The notes below the pieces were generated by a model that was not told where the DNA came from, did not search any database, and worked only from the letters and a program-made list of their open reading frames with translations. Made by a program: the position numbers and the translations under genes. This document shows, piece after piece, positions 33,374-42,692 of a stretch of 64,000 nt of DNA (position 1 is its first letter; each line of letters starts with the position of its first letter). The DNA comes from Fibrella arboris (lineage in GTDB: Bacteria; Bacteroidota; Bacteroidia; Cytophagales; Spirosomataceae). The stretch is taken from contig NZ_JBGGWE010000001.1 of NCBI RefSeq assembly GCF_041321095.1, positions 310,001-374,000 of the forward strand, in the 5' to 3' direction.

Positions 33374-34249
33374 TTAGTCCAGATCAATATAATATGGCTC
33401 GTGATCCATTTCTTCGCGGGCTTCTCCGGCGGCTTCGAACTGGACTTGTTCTGGCTCAGTGAGGGCTGGTTTGGGCCATTGTGCCTGCACCTGCTGCACA
33501 AACACGCCAGCGCTGACCAGTGCCAACGTACCGGCGACTGCTGCTACGGCTTCGTTTCGGCCAGCCTGTTTGGCCGCTACGCCGGTAAAGCCCGCTACAA
33601 ACGGCAACAGGTAATAGGGGTCGTTCAGCTTTTTCGACACCCTAACGCCAATGGCTCCCAGCACCCCGAGCAGCCCTACTGCAAACGGCACCGCCCGCTC
33701 GCGACTCACGCGGTAGCCCGCTTCAAGGAGCAGATTGGTGGTGGCCACCCCCGTGGCCACCGTAATCCAGCCGGCGTAGATGCCCGTTGCCCGATGAAAG
33801 GTCTTTTCGGGTTGCGGTACGTCAGGCGTTTGGCCAACTCCCAGGGCATTATGCAGGGCCAGTACCGTTGGCAACGTACCCACCGTGATGGCATTGGCCG
33901 CCACCCGCGCCTCTTTCTCACCCCTTGAGAAGAAAACGCCGAACAGACCGTTCAACAGATAATTTGCGACCAGCCAGGGGGCCGCTTTTTCGTAGCGCGG
34001 ATTGCTGGCCTGCGAGGGCAACGCCTGGTGTATGGCCAGGCCCAACGTACCGGTATAGATCACCGGCCAAACAACCGCAAACGTTTCATTGGCGGGGGTA
34101 ATCAGATTGGTTTCCAGTTCGTCCTGAAACTCGGGCACCACATCGGTGCGGCGTTTTTTATTCCGTGGACCGGCAAAGAAGTACGTACCTACGATGCTGC
34201 CAATGACCAGTGCAGCCGTGGCCAGGCGGCTGATTCTTGTGTTTTCCAT
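33374..34249 (-). CDS. TspO/MBR (tryptophan-rich sensory) family membrane protein
   Basis: A 291-residue protein from ATG 34249, with about seven to eight hydrophobic helices. LITPANETFAVVWPVIYTGT resembles the PxxxFxxxWPxIY region of TspO. It is longer than the classical 150-residue TspO and matches the larger Bacteroidota and plant-type members. The C-terminus is acidic (EEMDHEPYYIDLD). TspO proteins bind tetrapyrroles or sterol-like molecules and affect stress responses; the role here is unknown. Confidence 0.75.
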   Translation of the reverse strand: MENTRISRLATAALVIGSIVGTYFFAGPRNKKRRTDVVPEFQDELETNLITPANETFAVVWPVIYTGTLGLAIHQALPSQASNPRYEKAAPWLVANYLLNGLFGVFFSRGEKEARVAANAITVGTLPTVLALHNALGVGQTPDVPQPEKTFHRATGIYAGWITVATGVATTNLLLEAGYRVSRERAVPFAVGLLGVLGAIGVRVSKKLNDPYYLLPFVAGFTGVAAKQAGRNEAVAAVAGTLALVSAGVFVQQVQAQWPKPALTEPEQVQFEAAGEAREEMDHEPYYIDLD

Positions 34250-34363
34250 AACGGCGATTGAGCGATTTCTTTCTAAAACCCGCTCCATCACGCGCTTGTT
34301 TGTTACTTTTTTGCTTGATGCTGCTTTAGTTGGCGAATTGCTTTTACGCTGGAAAGCTTCGTA

Positions 34364-34440
34364 TTGGAAGTTGCTTTTGCGTCTGGCTTCGCTAGTCGAA
34401 GGGCACGACTAGCGAAGCCAGATGCAAAAGCAACTTCCAA
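34364..34440. repeat. 35-bp inverted repeat with one G-T pair
   Basis: The arms 34364-34398 and 34406-34440 are complementary except one position, which pairs as G-U in RNA. The loop is 7 nt (AAGGGCA). It contains the family core GGCTTCGC...GTCGAAGGGC. It lies between the divergent upstream side of TspO and the DPP-IV stop. Confidence 0.92.
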
Positions 34441-34456
34441 CGCCAAGTCTCTTACC

Positions 34457-36700
34457 TTATCGAACGATGTTGTCCCCTTTCAGATGCTCGTTCAGGTAAT
34501 CCATGTATTGCTGGTAGAGCAGTACGTAAGTCGTTGAGCTATACGCTACGCCGTGGGCGCCGGGTGGGTAAATACGCAGATCAGCGTCTTTTCCGGCATC
34601 TTCCAGCGCGTTCATCAATTGAAAGGTGTTGCGTACGTGTACGTTTTCGTCCATCGTTGAGTGGGCGATAAACATCTTGCCCGCCAGATTCTTAGCGTAG
34701 GTCGTCACCGCGCTTTTCTGATACGCCGCGTCGTTTTCAGGCACCAGCCCCATGTACCGCTCCGTGTAGATGCTGTCGTACAGCCGCCAGTCGGTGACGG
34801 GTGCGCCCACGAGTGCCACTTTGAACACGCCGGGGTGGGTCAGCATGGTGTAGCTGCTCATGTAGCCGCCGTAGCTATGCCCGCGAATGGCCATCCGCGC
34901 CCCATCGACCCACGGCAGCGTAGCCAGGTATTGGGCCGTTTCGGCGAAATCCAGGCTTTCGTAATAGCCCAGCTTTTCGTAGACCATCTTCTCGAACTGG
35001 CTGCCGTAACCGCCGCTTCCCCGGTTGTTTACGCCCACCACTACGTACCCCTGCTGCGCCAGGTATTGATGCCAGGGTTGCGCCTGCCAGTCGTTATATA
35101 CCGATTGCGAACCCGGCCCGCCGTAGATATCAATGACCACCGGATAGCGTCTGGCTGGCTGAAAATCGGTTGGCTTGATGATCGAAATGTCGATTTTCTG
35201 ACCGTCTTTGGTCGTGAACGAGCTTAGTTCCTTAGGTGAATAGGTATTGGTACTCACATACTCTTTCACGCGGGCATTGTCTTCCAGCGTCTTCACCAGG
35301 TTGCCTTTCACGTCGCGCAGGTCAACCTGCGTGGGCGTCTGCACGTTCGAGTAACGGTCGATGAAATACTGCCCGTTGTCCGACATGTTGATCGTATGGC
35401 GACCGGCAGGTGTTGTCAACCGCTTTTTATTTTTACCGTCGGTATCCACTACGTAGAGCTGCCGTTCCAGCGGCGAGGCTTCGGTCGACGTGAAATACAC
35501 CTTTTTCGCCTTCGGATCGATGTGCTGAATGGTCGACACCTCGAAGCTGCCCTTCGTGACCTGATTCAGCAGTTTTCCGGCATAATCATAGCGATACAGG
35601 TGCGCCCAGCCGTCGCGTTCCGATACCCAGTAGAACTCATTCACGCCCTGCGGAAACTCGAACAGGTGATTCACACCCGCGAAGAAATCAAACACATCGA
35701 CCCAGGTTTTCGAGGTCTCGGTCATGATCACTTTAGCATCGCCGGTGCGGGCGTTGGCCATGTACAGGTTCAGTTCGTTCTGCTTCCGGTTCAGATGCAC
35801 CAGCGCCAGTTGCCCTTCCTGCGACGTCCAGTAAATGCGGGGAATATAGCCCGGCGTGGATTCGCCCTGCTGGCCTTCCACGTTCATGAACGCCGTTTTA
35901 CCGTTGGCAATCTCGATAGCGCCAATCCGCACGCTCGGATTTTGGTCACCCACGCGGGGATACGGCAATGAATCGTAGGTTTCGCGGAAGCCCTGGTAAT
36001 TCGTGAGGCGGTAGATGGGTACGTTCCGTTCGTCAGACTGCCAGAAGGCAATGAACTTACTGTCGGGCGACCAGGCCCAGGCTTGTGCCAACCCGAATTC
36101 CTCTTCGTAGGCCCAGCCGAAACGGCCATTGTAGACAGCCGCTTTCGCGTCTCCAGTCAGTTGCGTTTCTTTCTGCGTGGCGAAATCGAACACGAACAGA
36201 TTGCCGCCGCGTTCGTACCCTACCTGCTTGCCATCGGGCGAGAGTTCGGCGGTTTGCGCATCTTTGGCAACCAACTTCAGCACCTTATCGGCCAAACTGT
36301 AGACGTAGTAATCCGATATGCCCGACCGGCGATAGACCGGCCGGAAATTGGTCTGAAAGAACAGGTTCTTCGAGTCGTTCGACCATTGAAACGACTCGAA
36401 ATCGAACGTTTTTCCGCTGCCTGGAAATTTCATGGTTTTGCCATCGAAGAGCACCGTTTCGCTCTTGTCAGCGGGCGAGAACACCTTGATTACCCCTGCC
36501 CGGTCGAGGAACGAGAAGCGTGTGCCACCATCGATCCAGTTCACCGATCGTGGCCCGTTCGCGCCCGCCAGCTGACCGCCGGATCGAATGGCCTGTTGCA
36601 GATCGGCGTAACGCGCTTTGGGCGTTTGTGCGACAGATGGCGTACCCACTGGCGTTGCAGCGGCCAGAAAAAGCCAGAGTATGTGTTTATTGATGGACAT
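34457..36700 (-). CDS. Dipeptidyl peptidase IV (S9B family)
   Basis: A 747-residue protein with a signal peptide (HILWLFLAAATPVGTPSVA, then Q). The N-terminal eight-bladed propeller shows repeated YSPDGK/WSPDSK motifs, including EEEFGLAQAWAWSPDSKFIA, where the EE pair binds the substrate N-terminus in DPP-IV. The C-terminal hydrolase has MAIRGHSYGGYMSSYTML (Ser), MDENVHVRNT (Asp) and PPGAHGVAYSS (His). It removes X-Pro dipeptides from peptides in the periplasm. Confidence 0.95.
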   Translation of the reverse strand: MSINKHILWLFLAAATPVGTPSVAQTPKARYADLQQAIRSGGQLAGANGPRSVNWIDGGTRFSFLDRAGVIKVFSPADKSETVLFDGKTMKFPGSGKTFDFESFQWSNDSKNLFFQTNFRPVYRRSGISDYYVYSLADKVLKLVAKDAQTAELSPDGKQVGYERGGNLFVFDFATQKETQLTGDAKAAVYNGRFGWAYEEEFGLAQAWAWSPDSKFIAFWQSDERNVPIYRLTNYQGFRETYDSLPYPRVGDQNPSVRIGAIEIANGKTAFMNVEGQQGESTPGYIPRIYWTSQEGQLALVHLNRKQNELNLYMANARTGDAKVIMTETSKTWVDVFDFFAGVNHLFEFPQGVNEFYWVSERDGWAHLYRYDYAGKLLNQVTKGSFEVSTIQHIDPKAKKVYFTSTEASPLERQLYVVDTDGKNKKRLTTPAGRHTINMSDNGQYFIDRYSNVQTPTQVDLRDVKGNLVKTLEDNARVKEYVSTNTYSPKELSSFTTKDGQKIDISIIKPTDFQPARRYPVVIDIYGGPGSQSVYNDWQAQPWHQYLAQQGYVVVGVNNRGSGGYGSQFEKMVYEKLGYYESLDFAETAQYLATLPWVDGARMAIRGHSYGGYMSSYTMLTHPGVFKVALVGAPVTDWRLYDSIYTERYMGLVPENDAAYQKSAVTTYAKNLAGKMFIAHSTMDENVHVRNTFQLMNALEDAGKDADLRIYPPGAHGVAYSSTTYVLLYQQYMDYLNEHLKGDNIVR

Positions 36701-36807
36701 AGAGCAAAGTTACTTTCCTCGACATTACTTTCTTAAAGTTACTGCTCAGAGAAGCCAATCGTACTCATTTAATGGTTAAAGTTGCAGTGCAGATTCGGAT
36801 GTCAACT

Positions 36808-36872
36808 GTTGCTTCGCGCTTGCGCATCTGGCTTCGCGTGCGGGCCCTTCGACACGAAAGCAATACACCCGA
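36808..36872. repeat. Degenerate member of the GCTTCGCGA hairpin family
   Basis: TTGCTTCGCGCTTGCGCATC, then GGCTTCGCGTGCGGGCCCTTCG, then CACGAAAGCAA can pair only in part. It shares the core words with the elements at 15.3, 33.3, 34.4 and 38.4 kb, but the 3' arm is eroded. It lies just upstream of accC, so it could affect that gene's promoter. Confidence 0.65.
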
Positions 36873-36893
36873 CAAAAACGACCTTTACCCCCT

Positions 36894-38387
36894 ATGAAAA
36901 TTAATAAACTGCTTGTTGCCAATCGCGGCGAAATAGCCCTTCGTGTCATGCGTACCGCTCGCGAAATGGGCATCAGAACCGTGGCTATCTACTCGGAGGC
37001 CGACCGCAATGCCTTGCACGTTCGCTACGCTGATGAAGCCGTTTGCGTGGGGCCTCCCCCATCGGCGCAGTCGTATTTGCGGGGCGACGCCATCATCGAG
37101 GTGTGCCGGAAACTGGGCGTCGATGCCATTCATCCGGGTTACGGGTTCCTGTCAGAAAACGCCAATTTTGCTCGTCAGGTACGGGAAGCGGGCCTGATTT
37201 TCGTTGGCCCTTCGCCCGAAAGTATCGAGGTGATGGGCAGCAAGCTGGCCGCTAAAGCCGCCGTATCGGGCTATAACATCCCGATGGTGCCCGGAACGCC
37301 CGACGCCATCGATGACCGCGAAGAAGCCAAAGTCATCTCGGCCAACATTGGTTATCCCATTCTGATCAAAGCCAGCGCGGGTGGCGGCGGAAAAGGCATG
37401 CGGGTCGTGGAAAAGGAAGCCGACTTCGACGAGCAGATGGACCGCGCCGTGAGTGAGGCCGTTTCGTCGTTCGGCGATGGGTCGGTGTTCATCGAAAAAT
37501 ACGTCACCTCGCCCCGCCACGTTGAAATTCAGGTATTGGGCGACCAGCACGGTAACATCATTCACCTCTTCGAGCGCGAATGTTCGGTGCAGCGGCGACA
37601 CCAGAAAGTGGTGGAAGAAGCCCCATCGGCCATTCTAACGCCCGACATCCGGGAAGCGATGGGGCAGGCGGCGGTTGATGTGGCGCGGGCGTGTGGCTAC
37701 TACGGAGCCGGCACGGTGGAGTTCATCGTCGATGCGAACCTGAACTTCTACTTCCTCGAAATGAACACCCGCCTCCAGGTAGAGCACCCGGTCACTGAAC
37801 TGATTACGGGCGTCGATCTGGTGGAGCAGATGATCTACATCGCCGAAGGCAAAGCGTTGACGATCAAACAGGAAGACCTGAAACTAAAAGGCCACGCCGT
37901 GGAGGTACGTGTCTATGCCGAAGACCCCGCCAACAATTTCCTGCCCGACGTAGGTACGCTGGACACCTACGTTCGGCCACAAGGCAACGGCGTGCGCGTC
38001 GATGATGGGTTCGAGCAGGGCATGGCGATTCCAATTTATTATGACCCGATGATTGCCAAGCTGATCACGTATGGCAATGACCGCGAAGCCGCGATTCAGA
38101 AGATGATCCGGGCAATTGGTGAGTACCAGATCACGGGTGTACAAACCACGCTGCCGTTCTGCAAATTCGTAATGGAACATGATGCGTTCCGTTCCGGCCA
38201 GTTCGATACGGGTTTCGTCGCCAATTACTTCACACCCGAGGTGCTGAAAACCGAAGCCGACCCGCAGGAAATCGAACTGGCGGCCGTGCTGGCAACGTAC
38301 CTGCTGGATAAGCAGAAGCCACAGGCCCCCGCCCTTCAGACACAGACCGCGTCAACAAGCCGCTGGCGCGAACGGCGGATGGGGTAA
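36894..38387 (+). CDS. accC: Acetyl-CoA carboxylase, biotin carboxylase subunit
   Basis: A 497-residue protein starting MKINKLLVANRGEIALRVMR. It shows the ATP-grasp loop KASAGGGGKGMRVV, HVEIQVLGDQHGNIIHLFER, ECSVQRRHQKVVEEAPS and FLEMNTRLQVEHPVTELITG, all standard. The last about 40 residues (QKPQAPALQTQTASTSRW) are an extra tail beyond the usual end near 450. It carboxylates biotin on the carrier protein for malonyl-CoA synthesis, or a related acyl-CoA carboxylase. accB is not adjacent. Confidence 0.95.
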   Translation: MKINKLLVANRGEIALRVMRTAREMGIRTVAIYSEADRNALHVRYADEAVCVGPPPSAQSYLRGDAIIEVCRKLGVDAIHPGYGFLSENANFARQVREAGLIFVGPSPESIEVMGSKLAAKAAVSGYNIPMVPGTPDAIDDREEAKVISANIGYPILIKASAGGGGKGMRVVEKEADFDEQMDRAVSEAVSSFGDGSVFIEKYVTSPRHVEIQVLGDQHGNIIHLFERECSVQRRHQKVVEEAPSAILTPDIREAMGQAAVDVARACGYYGAGTVEFIVDANLNFYFLEMNTRLQVEHPVTELITGVDLVEQMIYIAEGKALTIKQEDLKLKGHAVEVRVYAEDPANNFLPDVGTLDTYVRPQGNGVRVDDGFEQGMAIPIYYDPMIAKLITYGNDREAAIQKMIRAIGEYQITGVQTTLPFCKFVMEHDAFRSGQFDTGFVANYFTPEVLKTEADPQEIELAAVLATYLLDKQKPQAPALQTQTASTSRWRERRMG

Positions 38388-38396
38388 TGGATTAGT

Positions 38397-38463
38397 TGAT
38401 CGGTTGCTGTATTGCTTCGCGAGTCGGGCCCTTCGACTCGCGAAGCAATACAGCAACCGATCA
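38397..38463. repeat. Perfect 30-bp inverted repeat between accC and the flavin oxidoreductase
   Basis: The arms 38397-38426 and 38434-38463 are exact complements with a 7-nt loop. It contains ATTGCTTCGCGAGTCG and GGCCCTTCGAC of the GCTTCGCGA family. Between convergent genes, it is a likely bidirectional terminator. Confidence 0.93.
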
Positions 38464-38468
38464 CAAAC

Positions 38469-39866
38469 TTACTCCACCCTGCTGAACACATTATTGAGCG
38501 CTTCGGCCAGGGTAGGGTGCGCAAAGATGGCGTCGCGGAGGCGTGGGTACGTCAGGTTACCCATCATCGCGATCTGGAGCATGGTCATTACCTCGCCGCC
38601 TTCCATCCCCAAAATCGCCGCGCCCAGAATCTGGTCAGTATCGGCGTCGATAATCACTTTCATCAGGCCCTGGGTACGTTCCGTTTCAATGGCCCGCGCC
38701 ACACTCGACATGGGCATCGACGCCACTTTAATCGATTTCCCCTGTTCGCGCGCTTCGGTTTCGCTCAGACCAACCCGGCCCAGTTGCGGATCGGTGAAGA
38801 TCGTATAGGGCACCGGCCGACCGGCAATTGACACGTTGCCTCCTTGGAGCAGGTTCTGCTTCACTACCCGGTAATCGTCGTACGAAATGTGGGTAAACGC
38901 CGGGCCGCCTTTGATGTCGCCCAACGCATAGACACCCGGCTGACTGGTCTCCAGCCGGTCATTGACCTGAATGAAGCCGTGTTCATCAGTTGCTATGCCA
39001 GCCGCCGCCAGGTTAAGCGCGGCGGTGTTGGGCGTGGTGCCGGTCACGACCAGCAAATGCGTGCCGGTCAACGCAAGGGGGCGTTCCTCCGTTTTCAAGG
39101 TCAGCGTAACGCCGCCATCGGCACTTTTACTCACCTGGCCGACAGTGGTGTTGGTCATCACCCGCACGCCTTCGTCCTCCAGGATTTTCGTCAGTTCGTC
39201 GGCAATGTCTTTGTCTTCGCGGGAAAGCAGTTGATCACCCCGCTCAATGATGGTCACCTCGCTACCAAACCGACGAAACATCTGGCTGAATTCAACGCCG
39301 ATGTAGCCTCCACCCAGAATCAGCAGGTGCCTGGGTAGCTCGGTCGCGTCCATCAGTTCTGTCGATGTTAGCCAGGGCACAGTGTCCAGGCCGGGCAGGT
39401 CGGGCTTTTTGGGATGTGTGCCGCAGTCGATAAAGATGTGGGGGGCGGTCAGCTTTCGTTCGCCGCCATCGGGCAGTTTTACCGCCACTTCGCTGGGGCC
39501 CATAAACCGGGCTTCGCCCTGAATGAACGTCAGGTTTTCGGTTTCGGCGAATGAATCGCTTATTCCTTTCCTGAACTTGTCGACCACGTTGTTTTTCCGA
39601 TCAATGACCGCCTTGAAATTGACCTTTACGCTGGCCGTTTCAATACCGTATTCGGCGGCGCGGCGGGCCTGAAAAGCCATTTCGGCCGATGCCAGCAGCG
39701 TTTTGGTCGGTGTGCAGCCATAGTTGATGCAGGACCCTCCTACATGATTCCGCTCAATGATTGCGGTGCGCCAGCCTTTTTCGGCCAGTGCCGTCGACAG
39801 CGGTTTACCCGATTGCCCAACGCCGATAATCACGGCATCGAATTGCTCGGAAGATGAATCGTTCAT
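38469..39866 (-). CDS. Pyridine nucleotide-disulfide oxidoreductase (mercuric reductase/Lpd-like)
   Basis: A 465-residue protein. FAD-binding: AVIIGVGQSGKPLSTALAE (first Gly-rich loop slightly unusual), then the redox Cys pair in GGSCINYGCTPTKTL (about 43-57). NAD-binding: LLILGGGYIGVEFSQMFRRF. The C-terminal dimerisation domain ends FAHPTLAEALNNVF, with the His of lipoamide dehydrogenases. It lacks the N-terminal metal-binding domain and C-terminal Cys pair of true MerA. The substrate is unknown; genes of the E2/E1 complexes are not nearby. Confidence 0.9.
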   Translation of the reverse strand: MNDSSSEQFDAVIIGVGQSGKPLSTALAEKGWRTAIIERNHVGGSCINYGCTPTKTLLASAEMAFQARRAAEYGIETASVKVNFKAVIDRKNNVVDKFRKGISDSFAETENLTFIQGEARFMGPSEVAVKLPDGGERKLTAPHIFIDCGTHPKKPDLPGLDTVPWLTSTELMDATELPRHLLILGGGYIGVEFSQMFRRFGSEVTIIERGDQLLSREDKDIADELTKILEDEGVRVMTNTTVGQVSKSADGGVTLTLKTEERPLALTGTHLLVVTGTTPNTAALNLAAAGIATDEHGFIQVNDRLETSQPGVYALGDIKGGPAFTHISYDDYRVVKQNLLQGGNVSIAGRPVPYTIFTDPQLGRVGLSETEAREQGKSIKVASMPMSSVARAIETERTQGLMKVIIDADTDQILGAAILGMEGGEVMTMLQIAMMGNLTYPRLRDAIFAHPTLAEALNNVFSRVE

Positions 39867-39893
39867 AAGGGTGCGGCGAAAGAATCAGGTACG

Positions 39894-40391
39894 TTAGTAA
39901 GCCAGGTAGCCAGTGGGTTTAATGCCATCTACAATGGCCAGGCCGGCCGTGGCCACCAGGGCATCTTCGGCCAGGGCGCCAAGTGTGTCGGGTAAGCCCA
40001 GATCATGATCGAGCCAGCGGCGGAGATTGAAGAACAGCAACGTACCTGCCACGGCCCCCAGACCCCCAAGAACAGCGCCAATCGGCATTTTCTGCCCTTC
40101 TACCTCACTAACGACCGCCCCGCAGGCAGCACCCATCCCGATACGGGCTATAAACTGCGGCGGCGACGTGCGGTTGGGTGCGCTGGGTAACTTATCGCCC
40201 AGCAGTTCGCCACCGGCCAGTGCAGTAAGAACTTTCGTTGTTGCGGGCTGCGCCAGGTATTGCAGCAGGTGTTTCGGGTCTTCATTCGGAATAACCTGCG
40301 ACAGTTTACGACTTAAAAGGGCCGGGGCCGACATGGCGCGCATGCCAGCAATGAAACCGATCTGCAATGACCGGAGATAGGATTTGTTCAT
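39894..40391 (-). CDS. DUF4126-family membrane protein
   Basis: A 165-residue protein from ATG 40391, with hydrophobic segments near 10-25, 85-105, 115-130 and 140-155. The blocks IGFIAGMRAMSAPALLSRKL, GGELLGDKLPSAPNRTSPPQ and EDALVATAGLAIVDG fit the DUF4126 (glycine-rich small membrane protein) family. The function is unknown. It lies 27 nt upstream of the oxidoreductase on the same strand and may form an operon with it. Confidence 0.75.
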   Translation of the reverse strand: MNKSYLRSLQIGFIAGMRAMSAPALLSRKLSQVIPNEDPKHLLQYLAQPATTKVLTALAGGELLGDKLPSAPNRTSPPQFIARIGMGAACGAVVSEVEGQKMPIGAVLGGLGAVAGTLLFFNLRRWLDHDLGLPDTLGALAEDALVATAGLAIVDGIKPTGYLAY

Positions 40392-40538
40392 ACCGTTGGT
40401 TACCTGGAAGCTGTCAGATGATCGGGTGGCGGAACTGGTTCTGCCCATTCGCCACCCTGTTTGCCAAACCAGTAAAACCGGAAATAGTTAAGAAAGGCTA
40501 TTCTCCAAAGACAGACCAATACGCACTGGTTAATAAAC

Positions 40539-40572
40539 ATAAAAGCCCTCCAGCTTCCTGGAGGGCTTTTAT
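40539..40572. terminator. Bidirectional terminator
   Basis: 15-bp perfect arms (40539-40553, 40558-40572; core AAAAGCCCTCCAG) with a 4-nt loop, ending in T runs on both strands. It lies downstream of the FKBP gene (minus strand). Confidence 0.9.
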
Positions 40573-40592
40573 GCTAAAGGAACCCGACGGTT

Positions 40593-41483
40593 TTATTTAG
40601 CCGAAACAACTTCTACCGTAAACGCCAGCGGCGAATAGGGCGGAATGGCCACGTTGCCCACTGCATCATACTTGATGGTGGTGCCGTATCCTAATGAAGA
40701 AGGAAACACAATAACCCCTTTCTCCCCAACCCTAAACGATTTCAGACCGGTTTCAAATCCGGGAATGAAGCTGCTACGGCCCAGTGGTACATCGAGTGTT
40801 TTGCCACCCCCGTCGTCAAACGGCTTTGTAGCCCGCAACAGGCTACCCGAATACTTGACCGTCACGGTTTGTCCATCAATCAGTTGTGCCCCGATAGGGT
40901 TCAGCGTTGTTTTGATAACCCGTAGCCCGTTCGTCTGCATTTCAGAAACGGTGTACTTGTTGCGTTCAATAAAATTCTCGATCTGCTGATCTTCCGACCG
41001 GGCGCGGTTAAGCGTCACATCGAACCGAACGGGCGTATTGGCGGGCAGTTTGTTGCCAACGGCTGCTTCAGTACCAAACGCGGCGTATGACGGGATTAGG
41101 AAGATGGCTTTTTCGCCTTCGCGTACCTTCGCAAAACCGGCCTCCAGGCCAGGCAACATCGCATTCAGCCCAAACGGGAAATAAATAGCGGTATCGCGGG
41201 CGGCTATATCGATCACGGTGCCGTCGAGTTTGGCGATCGTGTATTTGAACTCCAGCTCATCGGCCTGAGCAGGCAGTTTCCCCGTCGGATTGGCCTGCGT
41301 AATCACATACCGGACGCCATAGGCTGTCTCGCTCACGGCCAGGCCGTTTTTCCGGGCATAGACGCCAATCGCTGTGGTATCATTAACAAACGTATCCTGC
41401 GTAGGATCGACGTAATTATCCTTGCAGGATGTAAAGGAGATGGCTATGGCAGCGGCGATAAACGCCAGACTCAGTTTACGCAT
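40593..41483 (-). CDS. Lipoprotein with two FKBP-type peptidyl-prolyl isomerase domains
   Basis: A 296-residue protein with a lipobox (AISFTSC-K, Cys about 20), so it is attached to a membrane. Two FKBP domains are visible: the first around 50-155 (MLPGLEAGFAKVREGEKAIF), the second around 185-295 (QTVTVKYSGSLL, SSFIPGFETGLKSFRVGEKG). It probably aids folding of exported proteins. It is between a terminator and an 87-bp gap. Confidence 0.92.
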   Translation of the reverse strand: MRKLSLAFIAAAIAISFTSCKDNYVDPTQDTFVNDTTAIGVYARKNGLAVSETAYGVRYVITQANPTGKLPAQADELEFKYTIAKLDGTVIDIAARDTAIYFPFGLNAMLPGLEAGFAKVREGEKAIFLIPSYAAFGTEAAVGNKLPANTPVRFDVTLNRARSEDQQIENFIERNKYTVSEMQTNGLRVIKTTLNPIGAQLIDGQTVTVKYSGSLLRATKPFDDGGGKTLDVPLGRSSFIPGFETGLKSFRVGEKGVIVFPSSLGYGTTIKYDAVGNVAIPPYSPLAFTVEVVSAK

Positions 41484-41570
41484 TGTTTTTTGAATTGATG
41501 CCTGAGGAGCGACATCCTAAGTGAACTATATACCAGTACCCCAATTTTTAAAAGAACGTTGGAATGGGGG

Positions 41571-42647
41571 CTAAAAATTTACACTTTCGCCATTTTTTAG
41601 CGCTCTGAACCGCTCGAAATCAACTTTTTGGCTGGTCAGCGCTTTTTTAAGATCGGTCACGGGTTCGCCTTCCCCATCATCGGCCAGCGGAAACGTGCCG
41701 AAATGAATGGCTACACTCTGTTGCGAACGTACGTCCTGATGAATCAGCACGGCTTCGGCCGGATTTACGTGCACCGGCGACATGAACCAGTTTGGCTTAT
41801 AGGCGCCGATCGGGATCAGCGCCAGCCGGAGCGGACCAAACTGCTTGCCAATGGCTTTGAAATGGGGTCCGTAGCCTGAATCGCCCGCAAAATACAGTTT
41901 CCCAGCGGCCTTATTGTCGATAACGTACCCAGCCCACAACGTCGCGTCGCGGTCGAACATACCACGGCCCGAGAAATGTTGCGCCGGAACGCAGTGCACG
42001 GTTGTCTGTTCATTGATCGGCACGGCTTGCTGCCAGTCCATCTCGGTAACATTAGTCACCCCCTCCTCGTCCAGAAAGGCTTTGACACCCAGCGGGCAAA
42101 TGATTCGGGGCTTGTCGCGGGCGGCCAGCTTTTTCACCGTCCCAATTTCAAGGTGGTCCCAATGATTATGGCTGAGGAGCAGCACGTCTATTTTGGGCAG
42201 ATCCCCGAAGCGAATGCCCGGCGGACAGCTACGGGCCGGGCCAGCGAAGGAGAACGGGCTAACGCGATCTTCGTAGATCGGGTCGGTCAGCACATTCAGG
42301 CCGTCGAATTGCAACAACATGGTCGAATGGTTCACATACGTCACGCGTACGGGCGATGCGCCCGTTGAATCGGCACCAGCCGGTACCTGTGCATCAGGTA
42401 CGTTGCCAACGGGGTCGTTGTGGTAAGCAGGCCAGGGTTCGGTGATGTCGTGATTCAGCTGCCAGCGAATAACATCGGCCAGGCCACGCGGCTGTGGGGC
42501 ACCGGGTGTAAAGAACGTTTTACCGTTGAAATGGTCAGAAACAGGCCCTTTGTAGTGCGGAGCCGAGATCAGGTACCCAATGAGCAGGGCTACCAGAAAA
42601 AACACAACCAGAACGACCAACAGGCCAATGAGTATCTTTGAGAGCAT
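41571..42647 (-). CDS. MBL-fold metallohydrolase (NAPE-PLD/UlaG-like), membrane-anchored
   Basis: A 358-residue protein with an N-terminal membrane helix (LIGLLVVLVVFFLVALLIGY). The metallo-beta-lactamase core shows RVTYVNHSTMLLQFDGLNVL, the zinc motif LSHNHWDHLEIGT, PAQHFSGRGMF and YFAGDSGYG, then AIHFGTFPLADDG. This order is typical of the NAPE-hydrolysing phospholipase D-like group. It probably hydrolyses a lipid-like phosphodiester at the membrane. The substrate is inferred only. Confidence 0.85.
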   Translation of the reverse strand: MLSKILIGLLVVLVVFFLVALLIGYLISAPHYKGPVSDHFNGKTFFTPGAPQPRGLADVIRWQLNHDITEPWPAYHNDPVGNVPDAQVPAGADSTGASPVRVTYVNHSTMLLQFDGLNVLTDPIYEDRVSPFSFAGPARSCPPGIRFGDLPKIDVLLLSHNHWDHLEIGTVKKLAARDKPRIICPLGVKAFLDEEGVTNVTEMDWQQAVPINEQTTVHCVPAQHFSGRGMFDRDATLWAGYVIDNKAAGKLYFAGDSGYGPHFKAIGKQFGPLRLALIPIGAYKPNWFMSPVHVNPAEAVLIHQDVRSQQSVAIHFGTFPLADDGEGEPVTDLKKALTSQKVDFERFRALKNGESVNF

Positions 42648-42692
42648 AATGTATAGCTAGGCGCAGGTAACGGCGTCTGTTGAATCAATACT

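Noticed and set aside
38469..39866. Mercuric reductase (merA) call
   Set aside because: It lacks the N-terminal metal-binding domain and the C-terminal Cys pair, and there are no mer neighbours; kept as a generic oxidoreductase.
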